From contig NW_019775426.1 of the NCBI RefSeq assembly GCF_001039355.2, forward strand, positions 62,001-126,000: a DNA stretch of 64,000 nt, in the 5' to 3' direction. Below, one piece after another: positions 14,002-25,872 of this stretch. The DNA is from Lingula anatina (taxonomy: Eukaryota > Brachiopoda > Lingulata > Lingulida > Lingulidae). The translations under genes and the position numbers were made by a program. Within the stretch, counting starts at the first letter, position 1. Each line of letters begins with the position of its first letter. The notes under the pieces were generated by a model that worked only from the letters and a program-made list of their open reading frames with translations, was not told the DNA's origin and made no database searches.

Positions 14002-15639
14002 CTGGATAGATTCACATATTCTATCTAAAGCACAAATCATAAATGGAAGATACTAATTACTACTAGTTACAATTTCAAAAGGAAAACAGGAGTCAAATGA
14101 CATCACCATTAATATGTAATCTACACACAGTTTTCTCTTTGTAGCTGTGTCGTATTCATAACCTTCACATCTGTTCAAATTGTCAGAGTCACAGAAAAAA
14201 ATTAAGTGGTACAGAGGTCTTTATCATCTTCTTGGAATCTCCACCATTCTTAATTTAAGCTATATGTACAAACCTCGCACAGTTTGAAAATATCTATAAA
14301 ATCCACACACCCATTGATTGCACACACAGGTGTACTAAGGTAGTTTATAATGTATGATATTTGCATTATTGTAATGGCATTCTCAATATTACACTATCTC
14401 ACTCAACATTCAAAAATACATGTAGTAAATAAAAATGCCACAAGTATATATACATGTAGAAACAATAAACTAAAGGTTATCAAAAGTGGTCCATATCCCT
14501 TATGCCTGATGTCATCTGCTTGGACTCAGCTCGGATGGCCAATAAAAAAGCCCAGGTTTGAGAAACATTAGCAACATGCAATCCTATGTGGTATGGAGAG
14601 TTGGAATTTCATCAACAATTCATAGCACTGGATACACCAACTTAGAAACCAATATAACGTGTGGGGCCGTAAATGTGGCCTTTAAAATAATGAAATTACT
14701 GCAGCTGTGAATTGTGCATCTGATCATCTGTGACTGAAGTTTGGCCAGTAAGAATGGTACTGGTGAAGTCAATGAAAAACATATGTAAATCTATATATAC
14801 CAGCAATATTTGTCCAGCTGTGTTCAATATGTTCTTGACATACATGTAGTTGTTCTAACACCTACATCTGATTATGAAATTCCTATATCATTAATTAGCA
14901 CAGTGAACAAATATGCATATTAAGTAAGTCAGTGTAGATGAGTATAGGTACTGGTGTGTACAGCATGGGTGGGAATACTGCAGAATCGAAGTTCATTTGC
15001 TTGCACAGCCGGCAGGAAAAAAAACATTAAACTAATTTGCAAAATTATTATCAATAATTAAAAAGGTTACCGTTAAAACCAAACTGACTTTGGGCATAAC
15101 CTAACTCATCGAAAGTCATACATGCAATGCATGCATATTTGTGCATACTTATTTACTGCACTCTCTTCATAAACGACTTCACTCATCTTTATTTACCTAA
15201 CATTACAATGTACAATAATAATTACATATTTACAGTTTCATTCGACAAAAACAATTTACTTGATAGAACATCATATTAAAAATAACAAAAACATCAATTC
15301 TAACACACCGAAGAACTAGTATTAGAATAAGAATTAGTCAGAGTCACGTCGGTGATTAAAATAAAAACGCACCTGTACAATTTATGCATGCCAATTTCCC
15401 AGCAGGAAATGTACAGCAAAATAGGTCAAAGTATATACTCTGCTGTGTAGTTTTTCTTTTCGATGTTTCTAGTTTCTGATATGCTATTTTAGGCATGAAA
15501 TACAGTATAATTTTGTTAGTAAAAATTGTAAATTTCTTTGTTTTGATATATCAGAGTTAATTTTTGTAGATGAAAAGATTCATTTTACCAGAATCGTGAA
15601 GCAAACTACAACCAAAAATAAAAACGGACCATACTCGTG
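14002..15639. other. TECPR1 5' UTR/intron and intergenic DNA
   Basis: AT-rich, with no coding frame I can support. A plausible splice acceptor (minus strand, GTGCTTTAG near 14,030) just upstream of the TECPR1 start codon suggests the 5' UTR continues in an upstream exon, probably near 15.6 kb. Confidence 0.5.
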
Positions 15640-15690
15640 ACCCAATGACGTCATTCATAAGCATCGAGCGAGGAAACAGAAACAACGTAA
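15640..15690. promoter_or_regulatory. Candidate bidirectional promoter core between TECPR1 and BRI3 (CCAAT plus CRE)
   Basis: A CCAAT box (15642-15646) overlaps a palindromic cAMP-response element TGACGTCA (15646-15653). About 33 bases further on, AAACAAC|GTAAGT gives a splice donor at 15686/15687 on the plus strand, as expected for a short non-coding first exon of BRI3. TECPR1 is transcribed the other way. Inference from motifs and position only. Confidence 0.45.
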
Positions 15691-16989
15691 GTTACCTGTG
15701 ACTCTTAGGATAAATTCAGTATTAGTGTAGTGTTTATCTTTCAGATTCGTTTCATAATATTTATCTCTTTTTTGATAAGCTTTTGGAGGTTGTCTTCTTA
15801 ACAAACAAGCGTTGCTAGACTTGAATCAGAGACGAATAAAGGTTCTGTTGCAATTTGTAACCATCATCATTGCCACATTGGCGTCAATATTACAATAATC
15901 ATTGCTTCAATCGTTCATGAATATTGATGTTTGAATTAGGGTTTATGTGATAACGATTCGATAGCACAAGTCAATTTTTTATAGAATCTGACATTCAGCC
16001 ATACTGGCATAACGTTTTGGTAATATATTTATACACAAGTATGACAAAAACATGATTACCAAATACTACTACAGTGTACTGTATGATGTAGTAGCTGTTC
16101 ATTAAATTAAGAGAATAGCTACCTGTACTCTCGTACACCACAGTAAGTGTACACATAAAAATTAAATATAAAGGTTTTTTTATTTTTGATAGAAATAAAA
16201 GGAATGGTAAATTAATAACATAGCGAGACCCATTTTGGACAAGAAATGACAGTTTTTTCTAGTCCTGCCCAGTTGTGGATCACTGTGTAAATGTGAAATT
16301 TGGAATATCACCATGTATGATTACACATAGGCAGCCATATCTTAATTTGAAACCAGTTTCTCATCATCTTAACTTCTTAACTTATTCAAATGGCTGAAGA
16401 AAATCCAGCTCACCAGCTGGATTTTGAGAAACCGGTTAACAAAAATCCTCACGCATTCAGACTACTACAGTTATTCGAATCGGGACCTAATTCGCTATTT
16501 ATTCGAATAAATGACTGTAGTGTGAAGGGGGTATATGCTAGCAGTATCATCGCCAATGTCATTTCTAAGAGAAATAAGATGTAGATCTGATCATTTTGGT
16601 TTCTCTTACTATTCCACAGTTAGCTATTGAATTAAATGTTACAAACTCATCCTTTGAAAGAGTCAGTAGAACAAAGATTTAGGCTACCTCAAAAAATCAT
16701 GTGTTAGCACTTTTATGTGTGTTATGTGCGTTATGTGACTGTGCATAAAGGTTTGTCATAGATAACTGTAAAATGATGTTCAGCTGGTATACCCATCCAG
16801 AGGCTGTGAAGAGGGTAAGGTTCATCTGCTTGTCTACCCCGTTAAGCTGCCATGAAATCATTCACCACAGAAGACTACCATAACTGTAATGGAGTTAGAA
16901 GTACGTCATATTGTTTCCATTTGCTATAGATTTTTTTAAAAAAGCACAATCTCATTTTTAGGTTCAGCAAGTAGCATATTTTCTCCAAA

Positions 16990-17895
16990 ATGTCACAAAT
17001 GCCCAGTGCTCCTCCACCAGATGGAGGTGAAAAACCACCTGCTTACGAGTCCTTACAAGGTGCTCCACCACCTCAGAATTATCCAGGATATCCTCCTAAC
17101 CAGCCACCTAAATATGGCCCTGGAGGTAAGTAAATATACTTGTATTTGTTGTATATCACACTGAAGTCGGTGTCTTGCATATTGCGTAGTGTTTTTGTAC
17201 TCTTACTTGTGAGAATCGGCTTAGTGCATTTATTTCTTATTTAAATTTTATGAATAGAGTAGCATTGCAAAGACCAACAATAACAAAGATGTACGCTTCT
17301 GTGAGGGAGTTGGTATTCTCATTTTATTTCTTTGCACTCCCCTTCTCCCAGCTGGTGCTTATCCTGGGTATCAACAGGGCTACCCTCCTGCAGCAAATTA
17401 CCCAACAGCGGGTGCTTACCAGCCAGCCCCAGGGGGCTATCAGCCAGCCCCAGGGGGCTACCAGCCACACTACCAACAGCCACAAGCAGTGCCAGTACAA
17501 CAGAATGTAGTTGTAGTGGGAGGATGCCCAGCTTGCAGGGTAAGCACTTCTTGTATATCTGTATTTTGCAGGCATTGGTGTTCTAGGTAATTTGTTAATA
17601 ATTGGTGCTCATGCACTTTTATCTATGTATTTCTCTTCTTTGTGGATGCTGTGTATTGAACATAATGATCAAAATTAGACAATGTGAAAATTTGGAGTTT
17701 TTTTTCAGTTTCAGTTTTTTCAGTTTCTATAGAATATCACATTTTTTAAATTTAATTTTGTAGGTTGGAGTTCTTGAAGATGATTTCACGTGCTTGGGTG
17801 TATTGTGTGCAATCCTGTTTTTTCCCATTGGAATTCTGTGCTGTTTAGCAATGAGACAGAGAAGGTGTCCCAATTGTGGAGCTGTCTTTGGATAA
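16990..17895 (+). CDS. BRI3: BRI3-like membrane protein (brain protein I3 family)
   Basis: Three coding exons (16990-17125, 17352-17539, 17764-17895) join in phase to 151 residues. The N-terminal half is Pro/Tyr/Gln-rich (EKPPAYESL with a PPxY motif, then [17 protein letters not shown]). The C-terminal half is the family signature: [26 protein letters not shown], one hydrophobic segment [10 protein letters not shown], and a final [11 protein letters not shown], so two CxxC pairs flank the membrane span. Vertebrate BRI3 is slightly shorter and sits in lysosomal and other endomembranes. A non-coding first exon probably ends at 15686; the second exon starts after ...CATTTTTAG near 16,960. The start codon is the only ATG in frame with PPxY. 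Confidence 0.93.
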
Positions 17896-19570
17896 GCTGG
17901 ATTAACAACAGAAAACACTACACATGTGATTTTTTTTTCTTTTGATCTACCTGTGCATCAGCAGGACTGAATCCATGGGTTTTGAAATCTGATAGAAAAA
18001 TGAATGCCAGATAAATGACCTTTTGTTCGAGAATGACCTGTAAAACCATTGGATTGAAATGTCTAAATTATTTCACTGGAAGAGCATACTTTATGGCTGT
18101 CTTCTGAGACTTAGTGCAAAATCATTATGGTTGTCAACTGCATATTAACAGAAATCTGGAGATTTTACTTATTTTCCTTTGTAGTTTTGCATGGATTTTT
18201 ACCCAAAATAACCATACTAAAATATGTAGTCTTTGCAGGATTCGAAGAGGGGGCAAACTTGAATATTAGGAATATTTTTGGCATTACAGTGCAGTTGATA
18301 AGGATTTGAACTTCCTTTTTCATGCAGGACATTAGATGTAATAATATATTGGGAATAGATTTTACTTATCATTAGTGTTTGTATTCAATTATTTAATCTA
18401 GGAATGATTAGCTGATTGACTGAACTGTTAATTTCATTTCTTAGAAGTCTTGTGCTATTACACTAAAAAAAGTCATCTGGTTAATACTATACTTCTGTTT
18501 ATGAAATATTTGTGTAGATATTTTAAGCTCTTATTTTCTGACAGGGGATTTGCTTCTTAACAAAACGAAAATATAAACAAATTGGGGGTGGTAAATATGT
18601 AAACTGCTTAAATGCATTTTATTATCAAAAGGCTAATGTTGTTAGTTTAATTACATGAGAAATTATTTATTAAGATGATTTTTGAAAATATTTTTTTACA
18701 TACAGCAGGTGTTCAATTGTATAGCTTGTAATTGGCTGCTTCACAAAGAAAGAAATGCATTTATACTTATGTAACAAAACACCCAAGAAGACTTATATGA
18801 AATAATCATTCCAGATCTGAAATGTATTAAAAGGCAAGTGTTGCATCAATTTAAGGGACGCAGTCATTTTTGTTTTTGGTATTTTTCATTCTAATAGCAT
18901 TTTAATAGCTGTCACTGAATAGTTGAACCTATCCATCTGTAAATTTAGTATTCCATATTTTCTTTTCATTGAATGGTCTTGTGTAAATACAATCATATTC
19001 ACTCAGTATATCTTTTGAATTGAATGTGTTGTGTATTGGTTGGGTTGGAAAGGTTTAGTTGTGACGTGAAACGCTGAAGGAGAGGACAATATTTTACCAA
19101 TGGCTTTTGATTTAAAGATGTTTAATATGACCAAAATTTAGACTTCTGACTGAAGGTGCCTTTCTTTGAAATCAAAAGCATCATCTTCTCTACAAAGTTT
19201 GATGTTGTGATTGAGCCGTTTTTCCGACCAGAGACCGGAGGAGAACTATGCTGAACGCATTATGTTGGTTGATATACCATGGAGAAGGGGGGAGCTTCGC
19301 AATATTTTCTATTTGCTAGAGGGCTAGAGGGCACTTGGGTAAATTCTTGTTTTTTTTCCATACCACAGTTTGACGCACTCGTGTATAACATTTTATCAAG
19401 TTTTTCTCGATGGAACGTTTTTCCACATCCTAAAGATGGAAAAGAAGCTATGAGTATGAGAATTAAAAGATTGCGAAGATTTTATTAAAACCAATAAACT
19501 TACGTCGTAAACATATGAATTGGGAAGTGTTATATTATTGTTTCCCTGAACTTTTGTTTGATAGGCCGAC
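17896..19570. other. BRI3 3' UTR and intergenic DNA
   Basis: AT-rich sequence with no coding frame I can support. The first kilobase is probably BRI3 3' UTR. Short open frames here, such as 18,127-18,309 and 19,279-19,488, have no recognisable domain. Confidence 0.5.
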
Positions 19571-19574
19571 AGAG

Positions 19575-19643
19575 ATGTACGGAGGTTCAAGCGGCAGTGC
19601 AAAGCCTGCAGAGCAACAACGCATCTTTGTGGACTCTACCGGT
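19575..19643 (+). other. Orphan candidate first coding exon A
   Basis: An ATG opens MYGGSSGSAKPAEQQRIFVD and continues to ACTCTACCG|GTATATC, a possible but weak splice donor; unspliced it stops soon after. Local CpG content is higher than in the flanks. The Gly/Ser start resembles a genuine N-terminus but I do not recognise the protein and found no partner exon. Confidence 0.25.
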
Positions 19644-19968
19644 ATATCGGATTTTTTAAAGCTGTAAAAAGCCATTAATTATTATGATGTGTGTAAGGTC
19701 ATAGCATAGTCCAAAATCTTCCTATTTGACACAAGGAATCGTGGTTTAAACAAAAAATTTGGAAGAAAAAAGTCAAGTACGCAAAGTTTACGTCATTTTT
19801 TTCGCTCAGACTCAACACGATATATATATTTGTTAACCTCAAAACTTGTTAATTTTGCAGTTAATACAAATCGGGGGAATTATGGTCAAGGGGCGTAACT
19901 CATTTGGACTGAGCAGTTTCTTCCTTTAACCGTTTTGTTTACACGGTTTCTTTGAAGACGGTCCGATA

Positions 19969-20094
19969 ATGGCCCATCCTATTCATATCAGTAAAACGCT
20001 GCACTCTACGTTCCGTTTGTTCGAGAACGACCAACGTGGGGAGTATATTAGAGAAATTCCACATATTGACCCAGTTTGCGTCTTTGTTATGCGG
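19969..20094 (+). other. Orphan candidate first coding exon B
   Basis: An ATG in a CpG-containing stretch opens 42 codons (MAHPIHISKTLHSTFRLFEN at the start, ending PVCVFVMR) up to an excellent donor, GCGG|GTGAGT, in phase 0. Codon composition looks coding, unlike the AT-rich surroundings. No downstream exon of the same protein could be identified before the RING gene at 21392, so it may be an alternative first exon, a separate short gene or a relic. Function unknown. Confidence 0.35.
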
Positions 20095-21391
20095 GTGAGT
20101 TTGAACAAGAAAATATCTACTTCCTTGTTTTGAGTGATCATTGTTAGTAAACTGTTGAATAAAATGAGACGGAATGCTTTAACCGCACTACTGGTCTTAC
20201 TAAATAAGCAGCCTTCGGAAGTTCCAATGGTAAAAAGGAACAAAATAACCAATATTTAAATCAATGATTATTCGGATTATTTAATATTCGTATCTACAGA
20301 ACTCGATGGATAGTAGGCCTACATGTCGAGGGGATCGTGTTCATGGTGAAATTTCTTTCCTTAACAGTCACGTCAATATCAGCAACCGCACTGAAATAAA
20401 TTCATATTTTCAAGTCTGTTTCTCCTGTTAACAAATGGACAAAGTTTCGATTCGGTGTGGGTTCGTTACTCTCTGATAGACTCTGGACAGAGAACCCACA
20501 AAAATATATTAAATGTGTCTCTACAACTTAATAGGTAAGGTAACAACTGTCTAACAATATTTCATTCTAAATGGAAACGGGGTGGGGCGGTACAGTGTTT
20601 TTAAAGAAAAAAAAATCAAGATCATGGGTGGTGCGGTGATGGATGTTGAAAATGGTCGATAAAACAATTTAGGTGCAAAATGATTCCGATGATTGCTGTT
20701 AGCACTCTTTTCACTCGAAATATTTAAAAAAAATCTTGTTCAGGAATAAATTAGGCAATTTGCGATCAGAAATGAAAGTAAACAAACTTTTTGTTCTTAA
20801 AAAGGATGCAGATAATCAGTGGAGATCAGGTGAGGGTCGGCTTCGCATCCGCGGACCCCCCCCCCCCCCCCCTTTCAAATAATCCTGGATCTTCTCCCTT
20901 TTCTGGCAACTTGCTTCATTTACAGGTAGATCTATAGATCTAAACAACAACAACAACAACAATTATTATTATTAGAACGAATAACAGGTTTTCTCAATAA
21001 GGGCTATTCTACCAAAAGTAAACAATGGTATCACGTTTTATATCACGATTGATTTCTTTTCATAATGGACAGAAATATGCAATAAAACAGCAAATTAATG
21101 GGGCAAGTCAAAATCGCGCATGACTCAAATGTTCACTTTTATAAGGTATAACCAAGGTTTTTCTTTAATCATTAACTTAATAATTTTGATGATTTATCCT
21201 TTCGATGAAATCCTTTCGCGTAAGGTGCAAATATTTAGTATTAGAAAAAGCAAAAACGTTTCAATGTGCGAATGAAACGGCACATTGATCAGATAGCTGG
21301 TGAATGTCGCTTAGTTTGCTGGCACGTCTTGCTCTTTGGTATTGAAGGGAAGAAACGAATCAATAGTGCTTATTTTGAAAAGTAGTTGACA
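20095..21391. other. Intergenic DNA with simple repeats
   Basis: A run of about 15 C (20868-20882), an (AAC)n(ATT)n compound microsatellite near 20,942-20,972 and a small palindrome AGATCTATAGATCT (near 20,927-20,940). No gene seen. The end is presumably promoter and 5' UTR of the RING gene. Confidence 0.5.
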
Positions 21392-23219
21392 ATGCCGAAG
21401 AGACAGAAAACGAAAGAAAATGATCAGCCAGCCTCGTCAGAGGCTGAGTGTGATGAAAGGTTTATTATTTTTATTTAGATTAGGACTATGTTAATTTCTG
21501 TTTTAACAGCAATAATGTTCAAATTTATGAAAACAGGTTATAAGTATTTTACAAAAGGTAACAGATGTCGGCTGAGAGTGAGATGTGATTTTAGGGGGTA
21601 TTATATCTGAACGTCCGCAATACTGGGTAACAGCAATGGGGCATGAATATAAAGCAAAATACAATGCATATTCTAGGCGAATAGGGTGCTCACAAGATCA
21701 GCGGCAGGTTGAAATTGTGATGTTCCATGTCCCATTGTTGTTACCCAGTATCATGGACGTGCAGATATATATAAATAAAGAGAGAGATCGTTTTTTTTTT
21801 TTTTCAGATACTTTTTAAATCCAGAATCTGTGAGCCAGCACCTGTTTTGTTCCATATGCCAAGAGGTTTATGTCAATCCATATAGAGCCCCGTGTGGACA
21901 TAGTTTCTGCAAAAGAGTGAGTATTAAAGCACAATATTAAAATCTTAAGTTGGTGTAAATGTAAACAATCTTTAAAATAATGTGATAAATTTTCCTTAGA
22001 TTTATTTATGTATTTTGTAATATTCTGTAGAGCATTATATGATTTCAGACATAGCAGTGATTTTATCAATTTTAAGGACTGTTTTCTTAATTTTGAATAT
22101 ATAAAGCTCAGTACTTTTATTCCAATTTAACATTTTGTGACTAGATTTGATAAGCTGATTGACCCTTTTTCAGTGTATATTACCATGGCTTAATCAAAGC
22201 AAAACATGTCCAGAAGACAGGTAAGAATAGCCAGTTGTTTTTAATAGATTGATTATTATCACATTTGAATTCATGCCAAACATATTGATTTGTAAATGTG
22301 TTATGTCAAGAGTGACAAGTTCCAATTAATACCAATCCTAAATTACCCTTTATTATCTGTTTGTAATTACAGTTCTTAAAATGCTCTTAAGGAACATTTT
22401 GCATTTTAGGAAGAAATTGGCTAAGTTTTCCAAAATGAGCATGTGTCCTAGCCAATGTCACAACCATTCTTTATTTTTGTTGTCCCGTGGACCAGGAATA
22501 ATTGGGCTTAGTACATTTATTTGTCACCAGTTGTCTGGGCCAACAACAAATTCCTCCCTCTTACTATCAGATTTTCATCTTTACAGAAAACCTGTTCATC
22601 CAAAAGACTTGCATCATGACTTCATCCTGGAGAATATCATAGGAGATCAGATGGTCACGTGTCCGTTCAGGAAACATGGCTGTGATTTTATTGGACAGTT
22701 AGCTATGCTTTCATCTCACTTGAAAAACTGTGACTTCAATCTAAGCAATCTGCCAGAGTTTCTGAAGACGCATCTAGTTCACAGCCCATTTGCTAAAGGT
22801 ATTCCTGTTTTGGTGGTGGTCATTGGGGATAATTTAGAAGGACTGTTCTTTTATTTATGAGGCAGAAAAGCTCACTTTCCAATTTTTTAAGGTCTAAAAA
22901 GTTCAGTGTCACTTTATCCTGGATCTGGAAAATATTACATTAGGCTGTTATGCAAAACTTAGTTTAACTGAAAATAGATTTAGGAACATGTTAATTTCTG
23001 TTTATGGATCTTTTACAATTATTTTGAAAGTGGTTTTCTCTTAATTTCTTAGGCCCATTAAAAGAAAAAACAAATACCCCATTATCAGAAGATGAGGAGG
23101 CAGATGATCTACCTACACCAGTGAAACCCTCCCTTAAGATGCGTCTTTTTAGAGCTGGAGGTGGATCGAGGCAGTTATTGTGTTCAATGTTTGACAAAGA
23201 TTCACCGGGTAGTTCTTAA
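21392..23219 (+). CDS. Small RING-finger and TRAF-type zinc-finger protein (probable E3 ubiquitin ligase)
   Basis: Five exons (21392-21459, 21808-21916, 22174-22220, 22587-22798, 23053-23219) join in phase to 200 residues. After a basic start (MPKRQKTKEN) comes a RING: CSICQEVYVNPYRAPCGHSF, CKRCILPWL, then KTCPEDR. The last metal position is Asp, not Cys (CPxD), the C3HC3D form seen in TRAF-type RINGs. A TRAF-like zinc finger follows: MVTCPFRKHGCDFIGQL and LSSHLKNC. There is no MATH or coiled-coil domain, so it is not a full TRAF. The acidic C-terminus ends DKDSPGSS. It is tail-to-tail with RNF181, about 500 bp between stop codons. The exact orthologue is not identified. Confidence 0.85.
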
Positions 23220-23718
23220 AACAAACAGCCATGCAAAAATGTGACAATCTTTATTCACAACTGATGGTACATGAAGACGTTTCCAAAAGACTCCCCCAGT
23301 GGTCAGGATATCAAGACACCATTTCAAAAAGGAAAGGATTATAAAGCAGACCTGCAAATAAGAGAAATCTACATTTTTTGCTTTTACCTGAATTGGAGTG
23401 CATCTTATTGTAAGTGTGCATTTATAGTCCACAAAACTTAAGGAATTATTGAAAAGTTATTGTGAAACTGGTTTTATGTGCAATGAAAGATTTCTGTTTA
23501 TATTTAAGTATGTTAATCAGTATGCATGTAGATTTTTAATTTCTGTTTTTTTTTCATCTTGTTTCATGGTTTCAGAAAAAAATCTTGATAAAGAGCTTTC
23601 TATAAAAAAATTTTTTAGACAAGAACTACTGTTCAGATGGATGCATTTTTTAATGTTCAGAAAATAACAGTGGCATTCTGAATGAGGTACGAAGAGCAGT
23701 GCCCCACTGTCTCATGTT

Positions 23719-25546
23719 CTATCCAAACATTGAGTCATGAAGGGTTTCTAGATCATGTTCCCTTTGTTTCTGTCTGGCCTGAAGAGGAAAAAAAATTCAT
23801 TACTGAAAATCACAATGGCCACTGACATGAATGTTGCACATATTATGTAAAGCACTTTCCATGGTATGAATGGTAAAATAGTGATCGAAATAAAGTTTTT
23901 TTACTCAAGTTGAAAAAAAAAATTATTTAAATGTTTACTCAAAATCTATATTGGATTCTGTTACTGTACATATAATTAAAATGACAATAAACTGAAGAAT
24001 TATTTTCTTAACTACCTTGTGTTTCTTTAGTTCTTCGTAGTGTGGATCATCAGTGGGAAGTTCATATCTACATACTGGACAAGAGTTGGTCTGGAAAAAG
24101 TTTTTCTCAAAATATACAGCATTTTTTAAAATGTTTTTCTAATAATGGTGCTTCTGCCATTATTATACAAAATTGCATATATAGAACTAGAAAAAATACA
24201 CTGCAGGCACTTATGGCTGACCTCTATGAACCTCCAACAGAGATATGTTCAATGCGTTACTATCAGATTTTTTAAAAGGTGGATATTATGGGCAAATCTG
24301 GATGGAAGTCCTTTGTAAATGTTACACCTACTAGTAATAATGTCCTAATTCTTTTTTTATTTTGGTAACTAAGGACTCACTTTTTGTAACCATGGCAATA
24401 TGCATTCGGGATGAAATTTGTGTTGGCATGGTAACTGTTTTGTGGCTTCAGCTTCATCATATGGCACAAGGCAGATTGGGCATTTAAGATCACCTAGTTA
24501 AAAATATAACACAGATTTTAATTATTAAAATAACACACTTTTTTCATGTATTTTTTCAACTGTATAATAGTGGGGGTTTTATAACATGGTAACTACCATT
24601 AATCCTTCAAAATGCATTTATACGCAATAATCAACCAAAAAAGTTAAAAGCAAAAGTACCTGCTTCATCAACTTTAACGTAACATGTGGGTAACCCTTCC
24701 ACTGCTTTTTTGGAGGCTGGTGGGGCTGTCCTTTCTTGTTGGAATAAACTTAAGAGAAGAATGGNTCATTAATCCTTCAAAATGCATTTAAATGCAATAA
24801 TCAACCAAAAAAAGTAAAAAGCAAAAGTACCTGCTTCATCAACTTTAACGTAACATGTGGGTAACCCTTCCACTGCTTTTTTGGAGGCTGGTGGGGCTGT
24901 CCTTTCTTGTTGGAATAAACTTAAGAAAAGAATGGATGAATATCAAAGACTACTGTTTATTCATTTCACAATAACTCACCCTTATTCCAATTTGAACACT
25001 ATTTAAAATATTAGTAATTTAAACTAGGTATTTTATTACTTTATATTTAGAATCAGTATAACAATTACTGAATGTAATATCTACCTTTCAAATTCTTCTG
25101 TTAATCCCATATCCATTAATAACCTGTTACAAAATAAAAATAATATTTATCACTTTTTCTTGTCATTATTTTAAAATATAATTAAAATTGTTTCCATCAT
25201 CCATGGTTGGTAAATAATGTACTAGCTCTAAATAATGAAAATACTAGTAATGTGATCACAAAATTAGAAAAGCCAATTTACTCTGGCTTAAGTTATGTCA
25301 TTATACTAAGTTACTGTACACTGCACTTCCACAACTTAGATCAAACCAATTTAAAATTATAGGACTGTACATATTATGGATAGTTCTGTACTACATATTA
25401 CCATGGTCCATAGGAGCCTTCCTCCCAAGTAATTTACTAACTGTCGTACATCAATATAATACTAACCTCGCTAAATGTAATAAATGATTTGGCCCCTCTC
25501 CTTCTCCCAGTGGCACACAATCGTGTTCATCATAGTATGACGCCAT
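23719..25546 (-). CDS. RNF181: RNF181, RING-H2 E3 ubiquitin ligase
   Basis: Exons 25546-25467, 25123-25085, one of the two copies of exon 3 (24919-24831 or 24748-24660), 24493-24381, 24090-24016 and 23778-23719 give 151 residues, close to the vertebrate length. The start [10 protein letters not shown] is diagnostic. The RING-H2 runs [33 protein letters not shown], then [15 protein letters not shown], with all eight ligands. The tail [19 protein letters not shown] also matches the family. Known role: ubiquitin ligase; in mammals it has been linked to platelet integrin signalling. It shares a short divergent promoter region with BLOC1S2. Confidence 0.95.
24597..24935. repeat. Duplicated RNF181 exon 3 with flanks, joined at a single N
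   Basis: Two about 168-bp copies (24597-24764 and 24766-24935) are nearly identical, including all of exon 3 and its intron flanks, and are separated only by an undetermined base at 24765. The 89-bp exon is not a multiple of three, so including both would break the frame. Copies differ by a few bases (for example TATACGC versus TAAATGC; AAGAGAAG versus AAGAAAAG), as two alleles would. Confidence 0.9.
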
Positions 25547-25872
25547 GTTACTGAATCTTAATACTTCAATTTGTACAAGTCACTCACGGTGTTGTCACTT
25601 TTCAATGTGACATAAGGAATGCTTACATCATGCATAAAATAATAAAATATGAATGCTGCTTGGAAGTTTGTCAGATAACATATTTATGAAAAACTCAATC
25701 AGATATTACTTGGCAAATTGCATTTATATAATGCTTCCTAAAAAGAAGTCAATATATGTTGAAAAATAGTAAAATGTACTGTGATTTTAGTTTGTCTTAA
25801 GCTTCATTCAAAATAAAGTGGCTTGTCTTGGTGCGAATTTCCCTCTACCGTCAGACAAACACCTGCATGAAG
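25547..25872. promoter_or_regulatory. Divergent promoter region of RNF181 and BLOC1S2
   Basis: Only 326 bp separate the two start codons, which face away from each other, so both promoters and 5' UTRs must lie here unless upstream exons exist. No clear TATA box or other motif was recognised. Confidence 0.5.

Noticed and set aside
16390-16584. 64-codon frame in BRI3 intron 1
   Set aside because: No domain, no upstream promoter or splice context, and it lies inside an intron.
22381-22586. N-terminal extension of the RING gene's fourth exon
   Set aside because: The open frame continues upstream of the acceptor TTTACAG at 22586, but the shorter exon joins in phase to the RING exons and fits the zinc-finger structure.
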